This document shows, piece after piece, positions 62,595-64,000 of a stretch of DNA of 64,000 nucleotides. Source of the stretch: Halobaculum halobium. GTDB taxonomy: Archaea > Halobacteriota > Halobacteria > Halobacteriales > Haloferacaceae. Under the pieces are notes generated by a model. It had not been told where the DNA came from and did not search any database. It saw nothing but the letters and a program-made list of their open reading frames with translations. How positions within the stretch are numbered: position 1 is the stretch's first letter; each line of letters opens with the position of its first letter. Location: NCBI RefSeq assembly GCF_030127145.1, contig NZ_CP126158.1:2542001-2606000 (forward strand). The letters are read 5' to 3'. The translations under genes and the position numbers were made by a program.

Positions 62595-63290
62595 TCACGA
62601 GAGGTCGTCGACGAGCCGTCGGAGCGTCGCGAGGTCGTACTGCCCGGGCGCCGTCGCGTCGGCGGCGTCCACGGGCGCGTAGCCGAGTCGTGACCCGTAC
62701 ACCGGCGCGACCGCGCGGGTGTGGCGCCCGGCCTCGCCCATCGCCATCGTCGCCACGCGGTCGCCGCGGATCGTCGCGCGGTGAGTCGCCGCCAGCAGGT
62801 CCAGGGCCTCGCCGTTCGTCCGCGCGGTGACTGCCAGCTTCCCCGCGTCGCCGGCGGCCGCCGCCGCGCGGAGGAGCCCGTCGAGCGTCGCCGGCGACGG
62901 CGTCCCGTCGAAGTCGTGGACGGACGCGACGACCGCGGCGCCGTTCGCGCGGGCGTGCTCGACCAGCCCCGCCGGGTCGATCTCGTTCGTCCCGGCCGGT
63001 CGACCGCGCAGGGTCGCGAGCTCGACGTCGACTGCCGCAATCGCCTCGTGCTCGACGGCCGCCGCAAGCGCGTCGAGGCGGCCGTACGGCGCCGTCTCAC
63101 CTCCTTCCCAGTGAGGGCGGTTCGTGACGAGGAGGGGAAGCTCGCCGTCGTAGCCGTCGAGCGTCGCAAGCGGCTCCTCGGCGAGATCCATCCGGAATTC
63201 GACGCAGTCGGCGTGCTCGCGTGCTGCCGGCTCCTCGTCGAGGTCCGCCGTGCTGGCACACAGCGAGAACGAGTCGAGAGCGAACGTCAT
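62595..63290 (-). CDS. aroD: 3-dehydroquinate dehydratase, type I
   Basis: Third shikimate step, Schiff-base TIM barrel, 231 residues from ATG 63290. Conserved VEFRMDLAEEP, VTNRPHWEGGE, VVASVHDFDGTP (catalytic His), and AGKLAVTARTNGEAL (Schiff-base Lys), ending with MGEAGRHTRAVAPVYGSRLGYAPV. A gcttttcc box about 28 bases upstream supports 63290. The same frame is open upstream for 78 more codons that look like a membrane segment (separate entry). Confidence 0.92.
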   Translation of the reverse strand: MTFALDSFSLCASTADLDEEPAAREHADCVEFRMDLAEEPLATLDGYDGELPLLVTNRPHWEGGETAPYGRLDALAAAVEHEAIAAVDVELATLRGRPAGTNEIDPAGLVEHARANGAAVVASVHDFDGTPSPATLDGLLRAAAAAGDAGKLAVTARTNGEALDLLAATHRATIRGDRVATMAMGEAGRHTRAVAPVYGSRLGYAPVDAADATAPGQYDLATLRRLVDDLS

Positions 63291-63464
63291 TGTGACATCT
63301 GCGTGCCGGGGGCGGAAAAGCGTCCCCGTGGCCCACGATCCGCGACCCACCCCAAGCGTGACGTGGTCGACGTCGCGACCGGCGACCCGCCCCTCGACGC
63401 GGAGGCCGGCGGTGAACGCGAACGCGCCCCCGACCGCGAACAGCGCGATCACCGTCACGGGCAC
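63291..63464 (-). CDS. In-frame membrane-like extension upstream of aroD
   Basis: From GTG 63464 or upstream, codons with almost all G/C third positions encode hydrophobic VPVTVIALFAVGGAFAFTAG, then GLRVEGRVAGRDVDHVTLGV, and run without a stop into aroD. A strong TTATAAA box on this strand (63527-63533) precedes it. Either a small membrane protein whose true end is obscured, or an N-terminal membrane anchor of AroD. The coordinates are provisional. Confidence 0.35.
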
Positions 63465-63526
63465 CGGCGAGGCGGGGAGCCCGAACAGGACGACGGTGGC
63501 GGCGCTCAGGCCGAGGAGGAGCACCC

Positions 63527-63533
63527 TTTATAA
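63527..63533 (-). promoter_or_regulatory. TATA box upstream of the aroD region
   Basis: TTATAAA on the minus strand, one of the best TATA matches in the window; expected transcription start near 63503, upstream of aroD. Confidence 0.5.
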
Positions 63534-63621
63534 TAGCTCGAGCCGTGGACGCACCGCTCGCGGGAACGACGTGTCGGGGAAAAGCGGTCGGGTCCGGGGG
63601 GCGCGGGCGCCGAGGCCGAGC

Positions 63622-64000
63622 TCAGGCGACGAGGCCGTCCTCGGCCTCGAGCAGCTCGTGGTAGCGGTTGCGGATGGTGACCTCCGAGATGTCAGCGACC
63701 TCAGAGACGGCCGCCTGCGTCGTCTTCTCGTTGGTGAGCAGCGCGGCCGCGTAGACGGCGGCCGCGGCGAGGCCCACCGGCGACTTGCCCGAGTGGACGC
63801 CTTTCTCCTTGGCGTTCTTCAGGAGCTGCTTGGCGCGCATCTCCGACTCGTCGGACAGTTCGAGGGAGGATGCGAACCGCGGGACGTACTGTTCGGGGTC
63901 GGCGGGCTTGACCTCCAGCTTCAGCTCGCGGACGACGTAGCGGTACGTGCGGGCGACCTCGTCCTTCGAGACGCGCGAGACGTCGCTGATCTCGTCGAGC
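63622..64000 (-). CDS. tfb: Transcription initiation factor IIB (TFB), C-terminal part
   Basis: Archaeal TFIIB homologue that bridges TBP and RNA polymerase; cut by the window edge, so the zinc ribbon and first cyclin repeat are outside. Visible: LDEISDVSRVSKDEVARTYR, VVRELKLEVKPADPEQYVPRF, then the second cyclin repeat with GKSPVGLAAAAVYAAALL and the HTH VADISEVTIRNRYHELLEAE, which contacts the BRE. The C-terminal end is EDGLVA. Haloarchaea have several TFBs; which one this is cannot be told. Confidence 0.92.
   Translation of the reverse strand, partial: LDEISDVSRVSKDEVARTYRYVVRELKLEVKPADPEQYVPRFASSLELSDESEMRAKQLLKNAKEKGVHSGKSPVGLAAAAVYAAALLTNEKTTQAAVSEVADISEVTIRNRYHELLEAEDGLVA

Overview
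The window is chromosomal DNA of a haloarchaeon (class Halobacteria, probably the Haloferax/Halorubrum/Halobaculum side of the group). The DNA is very GC-rich with mostly G or C at third codon positions. The proteins are acidic, with Asp/Glu-rich linkers. Many genes have a TATA-like box 25-30 nt before a leaderless ATG or GTG. The gene set is archaeal: Rad50, PolB, LonB, thermosome, TFB, a BHB-intron tRNA-Gln, archaeal shikimate enzymes and Sec11-type signal peptidase. There is no rRNA, CRISPR array, insertion sequence or integrated element, and no gene-free stretch longer than about 300 bases.

Layout. 0-7 kb: DNA repair and replication (rad50, polB) with three small conserved proteins. 7-10.8 kb: sufC-sufB-sufD iron-sulfur assembly. 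10.8-16.9 kb: a saccharopine-dehydrogenase-like enzyme, an MFS transporter, a helical protein plus SirR/DtxR metal regulator, the intron-containing tRNA-Gln, endonuclease III and several very small proteins. 16.9-23.1 kb: a respiratory block with two cupredoxins, split cytochrome b/subunit IV and small membrane proteins. 23-28 kb: CDF exporter, signal peptidase, tRNA methylthiotransferase, then a broken beta-propeller lipoprotein. 28-34 kb: DeoC, broken DUF63 and isoaspartyl peptidase genes, a CDP-alcohol phosphotransferase and a Gfo/Idh-AKR fusion. 34-42.4 kb: icd, a truncated SUI1-like remnant, a flavin oxidoreductase, carB and an HD hydrolase. 42.4-50.4 kb: NAD kinase, a KaiC-like ATPase, a methyltransferase, a PPOX protein, a winged-helix regulator, a glycosyltransferase, an amidohydrolase and a third-type thermosome subunit. 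50.4-56.8 kb: nadM-SAM hydrolase-TRIC operon, divergent lonB plus a broken CPBP protease, and a cysteine-less MGMT homologue. 56.9-64 kb: trpCBA, ADH synthase, DHQ synthase II, DHQ dehydratase and a partial TFB gene.

How the genes work together. The 18.6-23.1 kb block looks like one transcription unit for a b6f-like quinol oxidase in which a membrane-anchored copper protein stands where a Rieske protein would be expected. ADH synthase and DHQ synthase II make dehydroquinate by the archaeal route, AroD carries it on, and trpCBA uses the chorismate branch. Four genes carry the same kind of lesion, one missing base in a G-rich stretch, so base-calling error is a serious alternative to real pseudogenes. 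Most of the window is ordinary core genome. The best leads for new biology are the Rieske-less bc block, the Gfo/Idh-AKR fusion, the Asp-for-Cys MGMT homologue, and several perfect inverted repeats upstream of carB, the thermosome gene and the winged-helix regulator. No clearly new multi-gene defence or mobile system was found.
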